A stretch of DNA of 64,000 bases, from contig NW_026971231.1 in NCBI RefSeq assembly GCF_963678635.1, positions 17,103 through 81,102 on the forward strand, read 5' to 3'. The notes under the pieces are model-generated. The model did no database searches. It had not been told where the DNA came from and was given only the letters and a program-made list of their open reading frames with translations. Within the stretch, counting starts at the first letter, position 1. Each line of letters begins with the position of its first letter. This stretch comes from Symsagittifera roscoffensis (lineage: Eukaryota; Xenacoelomorpha; Acoela; Convolutidae). The position numbers and the translations under genes are program-made. Below are positions 35,301-43,505 of this stretch, piece by piece.

Positions 35301-38300
35301 CAATTCAAGATTTTTATGTAATTAAACCAATAACAAAGGGAAAGCACTTTTTCATTTTGTCCTGTTTTTTCATGATCGAATTTTTTGAACTTTTTGGCTA
35401 TTTCAAGGTACAAATATCCTATTTTTTCTTTTTTTTCCAAAACTAGTGAAGTAAGCCTTTTAGAGCTAATGCAAACCCGTTGGTTTGCTTCATATTTTTT
35501 TTTTGAATCCGAGTTCCGCAATGGCTCACATATAATTTTAAGGATGATGAAAAAAACATCAAGACAGTTTGGGAAGTGTTTTTTGAAATGGTTGAAGAGC
35601 AGCCTGCTCAAAATCCAGCAAACTTTTTTTTAGGTTTTTTGTCAGGGGTTAAATTTTTTAGGCCTTCTAAGAAGCGATGGTAACTTTTTCCGTTTTATTT
35701 TGAAAAAAGGCATATTTTCATTTCAAGCGGGGGCCATTCCTGAAAGACTAACATGCATGGAGTAAAATTGATTTAAAAAATTTTAGGAATAACTTTGAAA
35801 GTTCCGCCACCCAACCATAAATTTGACTTTTTGAGCACACGTTGCAATTCTGGGTCGCCGTAAAAAAATGACCCTTTTGTGATCATTTTGTCCACTGTAA
35901 AATCTTTTTGCCACAAAGCTCGGGTATTTCGAAATTTCTTTTTGATGGGGAGACTGGTAAAAACTATACTCGTTGCTTGCGCATGCGTTGTGCAGTTCGA
36001 ATTAAATTTTTCTTAATTGGTGGTAGGGTAATTTTGTGGCAATATTGTCTCTCATGGGCTGAATTGCTGTGGCGACCGCGACGGTCGGGGTATTACTCCC
36101 GCTCAGGTCCTTGATATTTATCAAAACTAGTCAAGCATCAGGTTTTCCGTAGATATGTCGAATTTGAATAAAACGTTCCCAATCGGTAGATGCTGTTGTT
36201 CAGCATTTCTGAATCTAGTAATTGAGCAGTTCCAGATAGTAGCGCTTTTCTTCTTACGTTTAGGGTAATACTCGCGGCTTCACACCACTAATATTGTTTG
36301 TCTTTGGAGGATAAAATAAAATGGAAGGATGTTTCAAACATTATAGATTATAGCTCATAGAATGGTTAAACAACCGTTCAAATGTAAGGCAGTATGGTTT
36401 TATGTAAAATGTTTAACTGTCTTTTCTTGCCTTCAATTACCACCATGTAGGTTAGTTCTGTTTTAAACGCGTGAATGAGGGAATATTTTTTAGCTAATCG
36501 AGTTGCAGTTGTTTTTGAGATCCTAGAGGCATCAAGTGAATTAAGAATGGCTTCTCAGGCCTCAATTAGCGCATTTTAATAGAATATCACTGTACTTGTA
36601 AGAGTACTTATTTCGAAATAAACGATCAGTAAAAAAAGGGGGTGAAATTGCTGTGGTTATCCTGTTTCGGGGTTATAAAATAGCTGGTGTACAAATAGGC
36701 TGGTAAATAACGTGGGATTAAAGAATTGAAAACCAAACATTTTACTAAGTCCCGCTGTTCTTACTTTCTTACGCGGTTTGAAAAACTTATTGAAGATAGG
36801 AAAATCTGGATATCTCAGACCCGGATGAAATTGGTAAGTCTTTGATATAATACATTATAAATCCATACAGGGTAGCTCTAATCATCTTTCTCGGGGTCTG
36901 GGGTAAAAAAAACGTTTCTGAAAATTGAAGTAAATGTTGTACAAAGTAGTCATTTAACACCTACATTTTAAAGAGTTAGTACTTGAATCGAGTTAGTACT
37001 AGCGGTATAAGTTTGAATATTATGTACAAATATAAGATTTTGGCTTTTGACTCCTTTTCAGTCTCCGCCCCCAATATTTCTGTTTTTGTATAGTCTAACG
37101 TGTTATTTTTGTTGAAAGCTTCGATACTATGACGTAAGGTATGGAAAACAATAGTTTATTTACACTAACTAACATTACAATAAAATAGTTTTTCAAAGAA
37201 GAAAACCAAAAGATTTGGGGTTAGTGGATAGTTTAATTTGTCGCAGTCGAATTAAACGTTCAAAACAATCAAACAAAAAGAACAAAATTTTGCTCGTAAC
37301 AATTTGGAGGTGGGGAAAAGGATAACGAGCCAATATTGGTGGTCCAAATATTGTAGTTTAACAAAAGTTTTCCCTGAAAAATATTGCAGACGAGTTGAGG
37401 GTACAGTGAGAACATGCAGGGCTTTGCCTTGATATAAAAGCAGTTCAATTGTTCCCTCTTTCAACAAAAAGTCAGAAATGTATATGTTGAGTTTTTAATT
37501 ATTCAGGCCAAATTTCAAGCCAAAAGGAAAATTTCTCTCGGGGGATCAATCCTGGGATTTTTATGGGCCCCGCCGCGCTCCCACACCACTAGTTTAGCCT
37601 GAAAAGATTCGATCTATACTTCCCGTCTTATGCTTTGATGCTGAAAGCGTAATGTAAAATTTTTACGCGTGACAATTGTCTCGCTTAAAAAGTTGATTCC
37701 AAACTGAATTGAGACAAGCAAATCAGGTTTTGATTTTCAACTACCATTTCATACTTCATTTTTGTCAATATCTCTTTAACCAAAAACTACATGAGACAAA
37801 TTAAACGGCTGTCGGAACAGTAGGGTCACCCCCTATTATTCGAACCGACAATTCAAAATGGAGAAAGTTTGTATTTAGGTGTGTTTTACTTTTTTGTATT
37901 CCACGCAAAATCAAGTACCACAAATATTCATCGGAATGGGCCGAATCATATAATATTTTATAGCTCTTTCAGTCATCTTTCGAACAATCTTAATATATTG
38001 TTTAGAGTTTTTTCTCAGTGTCGAGAATAAAACGTTCAAAATTTATGATTTTTGATCTAAGCTAGGCGTTTTTGATTTTTTTAACCAAAAACATTACAGC
38101 AAACAATTATTGTAATGGGTGGAATGACGTATTATAAAAAAACTTTTCAGCCCTGATTTGAACGACATTTCAAAAACTCAAAAGGTTGGATCAATGACGA
38201 GAAAAACCGGTTTGAAATGTCTGTGCTTCAGTCTAACTTTGAGCAAAAAAAGCGAGCTGGTAGGCAAAATATAGAAAGATAAGCCATGATTCTTTGGTAT

Positions 38301-41293
38301 AACTTCAGTAAAACTATTTTTGTCTCTCGGCAAAGTATCTTGGCTTCATTTTTGTTATAAAAATAATTTTTTTTTGTTTTTTTTTGTCTGATTTGTCTAT
38401 TTTACGGTGACTGTCGATAAATTTAATACTTTTCAGATCTTTTCATCACACTGCGCACAAAAAATAATAATATAAAGAAAGAACTTTTTCACTTGAAAAA
38501 ATATATATATTTTTTCAGACATTTTGTGCTACTTCTGCAGCAACTGGCTATCCTTATTTCTTTTTATGTTGATGCTGAGCTTATTCTTTTGGTTTTCTCT
38601 CGGGGTATCATTTCTCTCGGGGGATCAATCTGGGATTTTTGTGGGCCCCGCCTCGCTCCCACACCACAAGTTTAGCCTGAAAAGATTCGATCTATACTTC
38701 CCGTCGTATGTTTTGATGCTAAAAGCGTGATGTAAAATTTTTACGCGTGACAATTGTCTCGCATAAAAAGTTGATTCCAAACTGGATTGAGGCAAGCAAA
38801 TCAGGTTTTGATTTTGAACTACGATTTCATACTTAATTTTTGTCAATATCTCTTTAACCAAAAACTACATGAGACAAATTAAACGGCTGTCGGAACATTA
38901 GGGTCACCCCCTATTATTCGAACCGACAATTCAAAATGGAGAAAGTTTGTATTTAGGTGTGTTTTACTTTTTTGTATTCCACGCAAAATCAAGTACCACA
39001 AATATTCATCGGAATGGGCCGAATCATATATTATTTTATAGCTCTTTCAGTCATCTTTCGAACAATCTTAAAATGATATTTAAAGTTTTTTCTCAGTGTC
39101 GAGAAAAAAACGTTCAAAATTTGTGATTTTTGGTCTAAACGAGGCGTTTTTGCTTTTTTTAACCAAAAACATTACAGCAAACAATTATTGTAATGGGTGG
39201 AATGACGTATTATAAAAAAACTTTTCAGCCCTGATTTGAACGACATTTCAAAAACTCAAAAGGTTGGATCAATGACGAGAAAAACCGGTTTGAAATGTCT
39301 GTGCTTCAGTCTAACTTTGAGCAAAAAAAGCGAGCTGGCAGGCAAAATATAGAAAGATAAGCCATGATTCTTTAGTATAACTTCAGTAAAACTAATTTTT
39401 GTCTCTTGGTAAAGTATCTTGGCTTCATTTTTGTTATAAAAATAATTTTTTTTTGTTTTTTTGTCTGATTTGTCTATTTTACGGTGACTGTCGATAAATT
39501 TAATACTTTTCAGATCTTTTCATCACATTGCGCACAAAAAATAATAATTTAAAGAAAGAACTTTTTCACTTGAAAAAAATTTATATTTTTTTTCAGACAT
39601 TCTGTGCTACTTCCGCAGCAACTGGCTGTCTTTATTTCTTTTTATGTTGATGCTGAGCTTATTCTTTTGTTGACAATGACTTGAGCGAAATAAGTTCTTC
39701 TTCTTCTTTCTAATGAACTAAGATTATGGCCAGCTGGTCTTTTAAAAAAAAAATTGAGAATTAATTGATATAAAAACTAGACCATGAGACTAGTGGACAA
39801 AGCATATTCAGGATGGAGCCGGGCGGGTTGGAAGAGGAGTGGGGGGGGGGGGGGGGGGTTGTTGTGTATGTTGTTATCTTCAGGTTTTTTTCTTCGTAGC
39901 TTTGAGTTTTCAAATTTTTGCAGGTGGTAAAACAATAGTATTTGTGGGAAACTTTTCTGAATTACCGAGAACGCGAAAAAGCAAAATCAAGACTTTTGAA
40001 ACAAACTCAATAATACACCCCAATTATTCTGCTACGGACAATTACATAAACGATATCGGCTTAGTGAGAACGAGAGAAAACCTGCCAAGTGGACTGGCAT
40101 ATCCGATGTGTCACATCTACTACAAGGACGAAGACGTGGGAGTTACTGGAATGGGAGCAATCAGACCTTGCATTAAAGCGAATGGGTGTGATAAGCCGAC
40201 AGTTTCGAGTGTTTTGAAGGAAATTGTGATGGTTGAAGCGGAAACTCACGATGATTGTCCTTCTGAAACTTGGAGTAAAGATAATTTACAGGTCAGGTTG
40301 TATGTGATATATATTATGTATGGTAAAAATCTGGGCGTTTGAATGCTTCCAATTTGTCCAAACTAGACAAACGTATCAATGTTGCTCAGCGTATCAATCA
40401 TTCCAATCAACCGTGCAATGATGCAACCCTCCATCTTTCAAAAGATCTAGCGTAACCAACCCACTGACAAAACTGTTTTGGATCGATTATCAAATTGATT
40501 AATTTTGTATATACACTTTAGGAGCTGAAACTGATTTCAAAGCGATTCAAATCGATTCATACAGGAAATTTTAGACAAGTATAAATGTTTTTAAAAACTT
40601 TTTAAACCAATTTGGATTGATTTTATTAACTGCTTAAATACATCCGAACCACGATGAAAACGATTTAAATCAATTTTAGGAGTTGTCAGAAGATCAACTT
40701 CGTAGCCGCAAGCAGTTTTAAAGCAAATCTTACGTTATTATGCCTCAGAATTTCAGCAAAAATAATCACCGATTTTTTTTGAGCTTTGGACTTTGATATC
40801 TTTCAAGTGGTATACGAATTTTGCCATAAAGCGGTTAGTTGAAAAGTCGAAACAGGTCTGAATAAAAAATACAATGTATAAGGAAGGCTATACAGTAAGG
40901 CTTTGTTTGTTTAAAGATTTCAGGAGGTTTTAGTAACTTGACGTTTGACGAAACTTCAAAACTTTGTACGTTTAATTGAGATCGATTATGCAGATTTTGA
41001 AAACTTTCTTGATATCGTTAAACATCTTTCTTAACTAAGTTGCGCTGCAAGACAAAATCTTTTCTTGTTTACTTAGAATGTTGACTTTGCAGGCATGTCT
41101 GGTGGGGACGAGGAAGCAGAGTGCGTGTGATGGAGACGAGGGGGGTCCAGTTTACCCAATGTCCTGGATGAGCACCCCTCAGTGTATTCTGGGAGTGATC
41201 AGCAAACATGATGTCAACTGCACCGAACATGTAGTCATCACCAGACTCAATAAATACATCCCATGGATTGAGAGCCACCTGAATGATGACTGA
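23181..41293 (+). CDS. Secreted trypsin-like serine protease homologue, probably inactive (3 exons)
   Basis: The gene joins exons 23181-23385, 39924-40291 and 41093-41293. The phases fit (1 and 0) and total 257 codons plus stop, the normal S1 (chymotrypsin-fold) length. Residues 1-23 form a signal peptide. The mature protein would start at IKGG, the equivalent of IVGG. The CGGSVI and TAAHC motifs hold His57 (23373-23375), and NDIGLV holds Asp102 (40052-40054). The GDSGGP motif reads GDEGGP, so Ser195 is Glu (41138-41140). The family normally needs that Ser for peptide cleavage, so I infer a non-catalytic homologue, perhaps a binding or regulatory protein. Intron 1 is 16.5 kb and holds a BEL element. 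Exon 1 has two more copies upstream. The splice sites are predicted, not proven. Confidence 0.8.
23386..25241 (+). other. Intron 1, part left of the BEL insertion
   Basis: This is non-coding and repeat-rich. It holds the foldback element (23810-24318). From about 24800 to 25055 it holds a GC-poor repeat ending near CCGCCCCTGC that looks like the end of a dispersed element. The last stretch, 25080-25246, is an open frame that the BEL insertion interrupts. Confidence 0.6.
23810..24318. repeat. Foldback (inverted-repeat) element, unit C
   Basis: The arms at 23810-23928 and 24200-24318 are imperfect reverse complements. They share AGGGACCATTTTGGACAATG with its complement CATTGTCCAAAATGGTCCCT, and a CGACCGACAGC/GCTGTCGGTCG pair. 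A diverged relative of the right half lies at about 36815-36990, so this is a dispersed family. There is no coding capacity, so the likely class is a non-autonomous hairpin element. Confidence 0.75.
25080..25246 (+). other. Open frame interrupted by the BEL insertion
   Basis: From ATG 25082 the frame reads without a stop up to the target site. After removal of the BEL element and one TAGGT copy, the same frame continues from 34588 for about 34 codons to TGA (34676-34678). The residue pattern is mixed and protein-like, but I do not recognise it. It may be a captured exon fragment or a chance open frame in an AT-rich intron. Confidence 0.25.
25247..25726 (+). repeat. BEL 5' LTR (complete element)
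   Basis: It is 480 bp, TGTTGCAG to GCGCACA. It contains a tRNA-like stretch (25316-25386) and three near-perfect copies of a 9-mer TTACCGATG (about 25590-25615). It differs from its own 3' LTR at several sites where unit A's LTR agrees with the 3' LTR. Confidence 0.95.
25316..25386 (+). promoter_or_regulatory. tRNA-like segment with pol III A and B boxes inside the BEL LTR
   Basis: It has TAGCCGAGCG, close to the A-box consensus, and GGTTCGAATCC, a perfect B box (GGTTCGANNCC). The spacing is tRNA-like. It lies in every LTR copy: 2781-2851, 14035-14105 (B box mutated), 25316-25386 and 34172-34242. The acceptor ends do not pair well and no anticodon arm forms, so it is not a working tRNA. It may be an internal pol III promoter or a captured tRNA or SINE fragment. 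Confidence 0.5.
25727..26502 (+). other. BEL leader with a strong hairpin
   Basis: This is the untranslated leader between the LTR and the ORF0 start. At 25979-26004 there is a perfect 9-bp hairpin (CCCGCACCA with TGGTGCGGG) and an 8-nt loop, present in all three copies (3444-3469 and 14698-14723). Position and strength would suit a packaging or dimer signal, but that is inference. A 100-codon frame starting at a GTG in the LTR covers part of it and is probably chance. Confidence 0.5.
26501..26622 (+). repeat. Leader repeat 1: ATG-donor plus hairpin
   Basis: It begins with ATG directly followed by GTAAGTGG. It can fold by pairing 26528-26539 with 26595-26606 (12 perfect pairs, ATCAGGCAAATT), and its loop carries TTCATCCTCAGG. 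A second, diverged copy of the whole unit follows at about 26700. Matching copies are in units A and B (about 3968 and 15220). Confidence 0.6.
26503..27558 (+). CDS. BEL ORF0, accessory protein upstream of gag, unknown function
   Basis: The open frame is 26881-27558 (225 codons and stop), and it begins at a TTCTTTCTAG/GAG acceptor with no ATG of its own. An ATG at 26503-26505 sits exactly at a GTAAGT donor. Removing intron 26506-26880 (375 nt) puts that ATG in frame. Visible motifs are DLVIWHDAINNSS, KHRSNNNRSLSTDQL, AIVYCRRNG and ILVLNIAEDF, then a basic C-terminus. The alternating strands and Asp/His/Asn motifs look like a small alpha/beta enzyme or nuclease-like fold, but I do not recognise a family. 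BEL elements usually have only gag-pol. The stop TAA (27556-27558) is 3 nt before the gag ATG and in the same frame. Confidence 0.55.
26700..26822 (+). repeat. Leader repeat 2: diverged copy with the donor lost
   Basis: It is a direct repeat of 26501-26622 with the same loop sequence (TTCATCCTCAGG and GTGTGTTGTTGGA) but different stem bases. The arms 26728-26747 and 26788-26806 still pair, imperfectly. ATG is followed by TTAAGTGG, so the splice donor G is T here. Confidence 0.55.
27562..30676 (+). pseudogene. BEL gag and aspartic protease, frameshifted
   Basis: From ATG 27562, 246 codons of Lys/Glu-rich coiled coil are open. A frameshift at about 28300 leads to a Pro/Ser/Gln linker (28303-28860), the next at 28861 leads to more linker, and a third near 29130 leads to the long frame ending at 30676. 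That frame holds a DUF1759-like capsid region (about 29200-29760), the knuckles CSVCKGQHALWNC and CFACLQSNHSFRNC, and an aspartic protease with DSAST as its active-site motif (about 30280). A TGA at 30674-30676, probably a former Trp codon, separates it from RT in the same frame. The product would be the particle protein and processing enzyme. Confidence 0.85.
30677..34121 (+). pseudogene. BEL pol: reverse transcriptase, RNase H, integrase (frameshifted)
   Basis: RT lies in 30746-32239 with the catalytic YMDD at 31508-31519 and LRFLWRED and GARDSPTCANF around it. RNase H begins near 32040 (HMFGDSS) and crosses a 1-nt frameshift at about 32235, with MWTDSTTVL in the next frame. Integrase has its zinc region at about 33000-33130 (HVRNFH, CVVCRKRK). 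The first Asp is at 33223-33225 (VDYFGPF), followed by a frameshift at about 33270. The second Asp is at 33408-33410 (SDNGTNF) and Glu at 33555-33557 (GGSWERLV). A DUF5641-like tail (about 33780-34080) ends the frame just inside the 3' LTR. All catalytic residues are kept, but the frame is not. Confidence 0.9.
34091..34102 (+). other. BEL polypurine tract
   Basis: AGGGGTGGAGGA ends one base before the 3' LTR start with only one pyrimidine. It is the expected plus-strand primer site. Confidence 0.7.
34103..34582 (+). repeat. BEL 3' LTR
   Basis: It is 480 bp with the same TG and CA ends as the 5' LTR, and it is followed by the TAGGT target duplicate at 34583-34587. It carries the tRNA-like segment at 34172-34242 and the triple TTACCGATG repeat at about 34446-34471. 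Confidence 0.95.
34583..36814 (+). other. Intron 1, unique part right of the BEL element
   Basis: This is AT-rich sequence without a convincing gene. It starts with the TAGGT duplicate and about 30 codons of an open frame that continues the one left of the insertion. Short open frames (35093, 35385, 35908) show no recognisable domain. A small GC-rich palindrome (GACCGCGACGGTC) lies near 36077. Confidence 0.5.
36815..36990 (+). repeat. Diverged relative of the foldback element (right half)
   Basis: The order of words matches unit C 24150-24320: CAGACCCGG, ACTGGTAAGT-like, a GATAG-like block, AAGTAAACATTGTcc-like (here AAGTAAATGTTGTAC) and TTTTAgAGAGT (here TTTTAAAGAGTTAG). It is clearly older than the copies in the array. 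Confidence 0.45.
37532..39670 (+). repeat. Tandem duplication of a 1.08-kb intron segment
   Basis: Unit 1 (37532-38610) and unit 2 (38611-39670) start with TTTCTCTCGGGGGATCAAT and end with GATGCTGAGCTTATTCTTTT. They differ by scattered substitutions and small indels. No coding frame is kept in both. Open frames at 38493-38730 lie over the junction and look like chance. Confidence 0.8.
39841..39858 (+). repeat. 18-nt poly-G tract in intron 1
   Basis: There is an uninterrupted run of 18 G on the coding strand, 65 nt before exon 2. Such a run can form G-quadruplexes in the pre-mRNA and is unstable in replication. Confidence 0.95.
39924..40291 (+). CDS. Protease homologue exon 2
   Basis: The 368-nt exon follows a TTTTTGCAG acceptor and ends TTACAG before a GTCAGG donor. 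It enters in phase 1 and leaves in phase 0. It encodes the KTIVFVGN strand region, IIHPNYS, NDIGLV with the triad Asp, and the VGVTGMGAI and MVEAETHDDC regions of the S1 fold. An open frame starting upstream in the intron (39839) is not coding. Confidence 0.8.
40292..41092 (+). other. Intron 2 of the protease homologue gene
   Basis: This 801-nt intron starts GTCAGG and ends GACTTTGCAG. It is AT-rich, and I see no gene or repeat in it. Confidence 0.7.
41093..41293 (+). CDS. Protease homologue exon 3
   Basis: The exon is 201 nt including TGA. It encodes ACLVGTRK, then CDGDEGGPVYP, where the catalytic Ser position holds Glu (GAG 41138-41140), and the C-terminal IPWIESHL helix typical of S1 proteases. 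The residue at the specificity position six before the replaced Ser is Ser. Confidence 0.8.
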   Translation, partial: ACLVGTRKQSACDGDEGGPVYPMSWMSTPQCILGVISKHDVNCTEHVVITRLNKYIPWIESHLNDD

Positions 41294-42288
41294 AGCTGAT
41301 TAAACGGCTTTTTCCTTTTCCCACACCTCACATAAGGATAGTTTTTAAGGTGTAAAGAGGGATTTTACATTGTAAGGTACGGATACCAATAATTTTTGTC
41401 ATAGCGTAATTAGTCCTCATGACAGTTTTTGTAACAATCGAACAATGTGAACAAAAATTGACTTGAGAAAATTCGCAGTTAGAGGGGAAAAAGAAAAAGA
41501 GCCGATTTAACTGACAAAAAGTGTAAAAAAACGAAGTGATCGTCATTTATTTGGCCGTCGTCATTTTTTTTTCAGGAAAAAGTCTTAGAAAACTTCATGA
41601 TCAAATTTGATTTTTTGCCTATTGATATTGATTCATAAATTCAATTCAATTTTTTTGTTGAAAGGAAGGCCAACATCACTGTCAAAAAGCAAAAGTGTAG
41701 AGGCCACAAAAATATGAGAACTAAAAGTTGAAATCAACTTTTTTCTGTTTTGCTTAAGTTCTTTCACACTTTTTCAACCATCTGTTGGCAATGTTTCATT
41801 TTCGTTTTTCATGATTTTGTCAATGAAAATAGATAAAAGAGTCAATTAGTATAATAAGAATATGTTTCAAAAGATCTCAATTTTTCTCTATTGTACAGTT
41901 TGTTCAGCAGCAACGCATAAAACGAGCAGTAAACTGGGCTCGTATCAGGTTTATATAGCTGTGAGTTGACTCAACGTGGCCCACGAAAATCCAGGAATCA
42001 ACTCCCCGTGAGCAAAAAAGTGGTCTAAAATTAAAAAAAACTACCGTCATTATAAAAACTCTTCAGTTTCTTCGAAAGTCGGAGCAACAAAACAAATGCT
42101 AACTGATAAAAAAAATCTCCTCATATCAGGTTAACAACTTGAGTGTTTTCACACTCAAGTTTTCAAATTTTCTACCCCCGCACAATGGCCTATACCAAAT
42201 GACACACATTGGATAAGTTGACGCAATAGGCTACACGGGTGACCAAAATTTTTATCATAAAAATTATATACATGTTAAAAAATTTTTG
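41294..42288. other. Intergenic, no gene seen
   Basis: This is 3' UTR and intergenic sequence of the protease gene. It is AT-rich, with short open frames only. I see no clear poly(A) signal close to the stop. Confidence 0.4.
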
Positions 42289-43505
42289 TCATTTAATTCT
42301 ATTTGATTCCATACGTAAGGAAAATTATATATGAAATCACCAGAATGAACTATTAAGTATTTCTGTGATTTCTTTTAAAAACGATGACCAAGGACCCTCT
42401 AACATATAAAAAAAGTTACTGGCTGAGGGGGAAATTATTATTACTATATGTGCATAATAGTTCACTCAGAACTAAGAACTTAAATCGTAAATTTTCTACA
42501 TGTCTGGAAAGTCGAGATCGTGCCCTGTTTTTTGACAGAATTACGTACTTTTTAATATGTAAAATGATAAAATATTTCAAGCTTAGGTTTGCACAAAAAA
42601 ATTCTTCTCCATTTTTTTTGTATAAACAATTCAACTACTTTGTTAAAAAAAAAATCGCATAATTTTTGGCATGCATTTGTTCAAGATGAAAAGTTTTTGT
42701 CATTTAATTCTATTTGACTTCATACGCAAGGAAAACTATATGTGAAATCACCAGAATGAACTATTAAATATTTCTGTGTTTTCTTTTAAAAAACGATGAC
42801 CAAGGACGCTCTAACATAAGAAAAGTTACTCTGGCTGAGGGGGAAATTATTATTACTATATGTGCATTATAGTTCACTCAGAACTTAGAACTTTAATCGT
42901 AAGTATTCTTCATGTCTGCAAAGTCGAAATCGTGCCCTGTTTTTTGACAGAATTACGTACTTTTTAATATGTAAAATGATAAAATATTTCAAGCTTAGGT
43001 TTGCACAAAAAAATTCTTCTCCATTTTTTTTGTATAAACAATTCAACTACTTTGTTAAAAAAAAATCGCATAATTTTTGGCATGCATTTGTTCAAGATGA
43101 AAAATTTTTGTCATTTAATTCTATTTGACTTCATACGCAAGGAAAACTATATGTGAAATCACCAGAATGAACTATTAAATATTTCTGTGTTTTCTTTTAA
43201 AAAACGATGACCAAGGACTCTCTAACATAAGAAAAGTTACTGGCTGAGGGGGAAATTATTATTACTATATGTGCATTATAGTTCACTCAGAACTTAGAAC
43301 TTTAATCGTAAGTATTCTACATGTCTGCAAAGTCGAAATCGTGCCCTGTTTTTTGACAGAATTACGTACTTTTTAATATGTAAAATGATAAAATATTTCA
43401 AGCTTAGGTTTGCACAAAAAAATTTTACTCCATTTTTTTTTGTATAAACAATTCAACTACTTTGTTATTAAAAACCACATAATTTTTGGCATGCATTTGT
43501 TTGAG
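42289..43505 (+). repeat. Three tandem 411-bp repeats
   Basis: The units start at 42289, 42700 and 43111 with TCATTTAATTCTATTTGA and end near GGCATGCATTTGTT. The period is exactly 411 bp twice. Units 2 and 3 are closer to each other than to unit 1. The 92-codon frame in unit 1 (42384-42662) is broken in the others, so the repeat is not coding. Confidence 0.9.

Noticed and set aside
42384-42662. 92-codon ORF in the 411-bp repeats
   Set aside because: It is open only in the first of three near-identical units.
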